This document shows, piece after piece, positions 5,708 to 6,518 of a stretch of DNA of 6,518 nucleotides (positions are counted from its first letter, which is position 1; each line of letters starts with the position of its first letter). The stretch lies in assembly GCA_949948825.1 (NCBI GenBank), contig CATLIJ010000149.1, positions 1-6,518 of the forward strand, given 5' to 3'. The DNA comes from an uncultured Clostridiaceae bacterium (GTDB lineage Bacteria > Bacillota > Clostridia > Lachnospirales > Lachnospiraceae). The position numbers were made by a program, and so were the translations under genes. The notes under the pieces were generated by a model. It ran no database searches and was not told the origin of the DNA. It saw only the letters and a list, made by a program, of their open reading frames with translations.

Positions 5708-6284
5708 GGCCCAGCACTTCCCCGATATGGCCGCCTGGATGGTTTCTCTTAAACTGGCCAATCTCCAGATTCATCTCCCGAGCAATCATCATGGCCAGTC
5801 CCTGAAGCACAATCAGGTTCATGGTGGTGGAATTATTCGGCATAATATTCCACAAATCCCCCTCATGGTCCAAATCCAGCACCAGATGGTTGGGAATCTC
5901 TTTGGTCAGGGTACTTTCCTTCACAAAGGTCAAAAGCCACAGATGAATGTCCCGCTTCTTTAAAAGCTCTGCCAGATACACAGACTCAGAGGTCTCCCCG
6001 CTTTTGGTCAGCAGAATCACCAGATCCCCGTCCTTCACTAACCCCATATCCCCATGGACCGCAGAATTGGTATGGAGAAAATAGGCATCCAGTCCCATGG
6101 AAACCATAGACCCTACAAACTTCTCACAGATGGGAACATTTTTCCCAAGACCGGACACAATCACCTTATGCCCCGCCTCCAATACTCCCACCGATTCTTT
6201 CACCAGCTTTCCAAAAACCTCTGTATCCAAAGAATGAAGAGAGTGGTCCAATTCCGTCAGCTGTTTTTCAAAATACGATATCAT
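5700..6284 (-). CDS. KpsF/GutQ-type SIS-domain sugar-phosphate isomerase without CBS domains
   Basis: The 194-aa soluble protein is a single SIS domain. Motifs match the arabinose-5-phosphate isomerase (KpsF/KdsD/GutQ) group: SGLGKN (44-49), FLHTNSAVHGDMG (69-81), the phosphosugar-binding loop LTKSGETSE (92-100), NNSTTMNLIVLQG (150-162), and the C-terminal HPGGHIGEVL (182-191). Known members interconvert ribulose-5-phosphate and arabinose-5-phosphate. The longer KpsF/KdsD proteins (about 320-330 aa) carry two C-terminal CBS domains, absent here. The EACP..LAPT region of the classic enzymes reads EGDLWNIMPNNSTT, so the substrate may differ. The ATG at 6284 has GGAGG (6292-6296) 7 nt upstream and overlaps the previous stop as ATGA. 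The open frame extends to 6329, but that part lies inside the upstream gene. It probably makes a phosphorylated sugar precursor for the glycan built by the downstream transferases. Another ketose/aldose phosphate pair, or a hexulose-phosphate, is possible. Confidence 0.87.
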   Translation of the reverse strand: MISYFEKQLTELDHSLHSLDTEVFGKLVKESVGVLEAGHKVIVSGLGKNVPICEKFVGSMVSMGLDAYFLHTNSAVHGDMGLVKDGDLVILLTKSGETSESVYLAELLKKRDIHLWLLTFVKESTLTKEIPNHLVLDLDHEGDLWNIMPNNSTTMNLIVLQGLAMMIAREMNLEIGQFKRNHPGGHIGEVLGHV

Positions 6285-6518
6285 AACACATCCTCCAGAT
6301 AATATAATCCATTGTAAAAGGCTCCGCAAATCGAGTCATAATCCTGCCATGCATAGGTAGTGAGAGACAGCCAGATCACCGCATGAAGCAGTTTGATCTC
6401 CGCCTCCTTGGCCCCGGTCATTTGGAAAAATTCCGGCTCCATATCCTCCCAATGATTGGAGCCAATGGAAAGAGAAACCTCCCTCTCCCCCATCTCCAGA
6501 CGGAAATCTTTTAAGTTA
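6281..6518 (-). CDS. C-terminal end of an unrecognised protein (start outside the window)
   Basis: The frame is open from the window edge to the TGA at 6281-6283, giving about 79 residues. It begins NLKDFRLEMGEREVSL and ends GAFYNGLYYLEDVL. An ATG at 6493 exists, but the frame stays open to the edge and there is no good ribosome site (only GGAG touching the ATG), so this is read as the tail of a longer gene. The segment EAEIKLLHAVIWLSLTTYAW looks like an amphipathic helix pair. It loosely recalls the C-terminal helices of phosphotransferase (APH/choline-kinase-like) proteins, but I would not name it on this. Its stop overlaps the isomerase start as ATGA, so it belongs to the same operon and probably the same glycan or precursor pathway. 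Confidence 0.6.
   Translation of the reverse strand, partial: NLKDFRLEMGEREVSLSIGSNHWEDMEPEFFQMTGAKEAEIKLLHAVIWLSLTTYAWQDYDSICGAFYNGLYYLEDVL
6292..6296 (-). promoter_or_regulatory. Ribosome binding site of the isomerase gene
   Basis: GGAGG on the minus strand, 7 nt before the ATG at 6284. It lies inside the last codons of the upstream gene and fixes the isomerase start at 6284 rather than at 6329. Confidence 0.7.

Noticed and set aside
5708..5761. Longer form of the 153-aa protein starting at TTG 5761
   Set aside because: It needs a rare start with no properly spaced ribosome site and overlaps the conserved HPGGHIGEVL end of the isomerase; the ATG at 5707 overlaps the stop by only 8 nt.
6285..6329. 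Longer isomerase start at 6329
   Set aside because: It lies inside the upstream gene; the ATG at 6284 has GGAGG at 7 nt and an ATGA overlap, and the conserved SIS domain starts after it.

Overview
The window looks like chromosomal DNA of a low-to-mid GC Firmicute, most likely a Clostridia/Lachnospiraceae-type gut anaerobe. The reasons are strong AGGAGG-type ribosome binding sites, tight gene packing with short overlaps, and glycan genes of a style common in that group. This placement is an inference from sequence style, not from a marker gene. Every gene I can support lies on the minus strand, so the transcript reads from high to low coordinates.

Layout in transcription order: (1) 6281-6518, the C-terminal end of an unrecognised protein whose start is outside the window. 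(2) 5700-6284, a KpsF/GutQ-type sugar-phosphate isomerase (SIS domain, no CBS domains). (3) 5246-5707, a 153-aa protein of unknown function. (4) 3920-5233, a two-domain protein with an N-terminal Rossmann-like module and a GT9/heptosyltransferase-like GT-B part. (5) 2260-3948, a GT2 glycosyltransferase fused to a C-terminal region resembling DUF6270. (6) 1725-2282, a 185-aa protein of unknown function. (7) 361-1614, a paralogue of gene 4. (8) 1-139, the N-terminus of a HAD-family phosphatase that runs off the window. Genes 1 to 6 overlap or sit within 12 nt of each other and are probably one translationally coupled operon. Two gaps follow: 110 nt before gene 7 and 221 nt before gene 8.

The genes read as part of a surface-glycan (capsule, teichoic-acid-like or exopolysaccharide) locus. 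The isomerase and HAD phosphatase would make or trim a phosphorylated sugar precursor, and three glycosyltransferase-type proteins would assemble the polymer or decorate a carrier. The sugar cannot be read from the sequence. An arabinose-5-phosphate or heptose-phosphate type route would fit an isomerase plus phosphatase plus GT9-like set, but this is inference.

Three things deserve attention. The two small unknown proteins (genes 3 and 6) appear to be related to each other through a C-terminal FSD...G...T...E signature, and each is the nearest intact upstream neighbour of one of the two related GT-B proteins. This suggests an ancestral two-gene cassette that was duplicated, with an AT-richer GT2 fusion gene now between the copies. 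The 3' end of gene 7 and the gap after it hold about five degenerate copies of a roughly 40-nt direct repeat. Finally, the GT2 fusion protein and both GT-B proteins carry unusual versions of family motifs.
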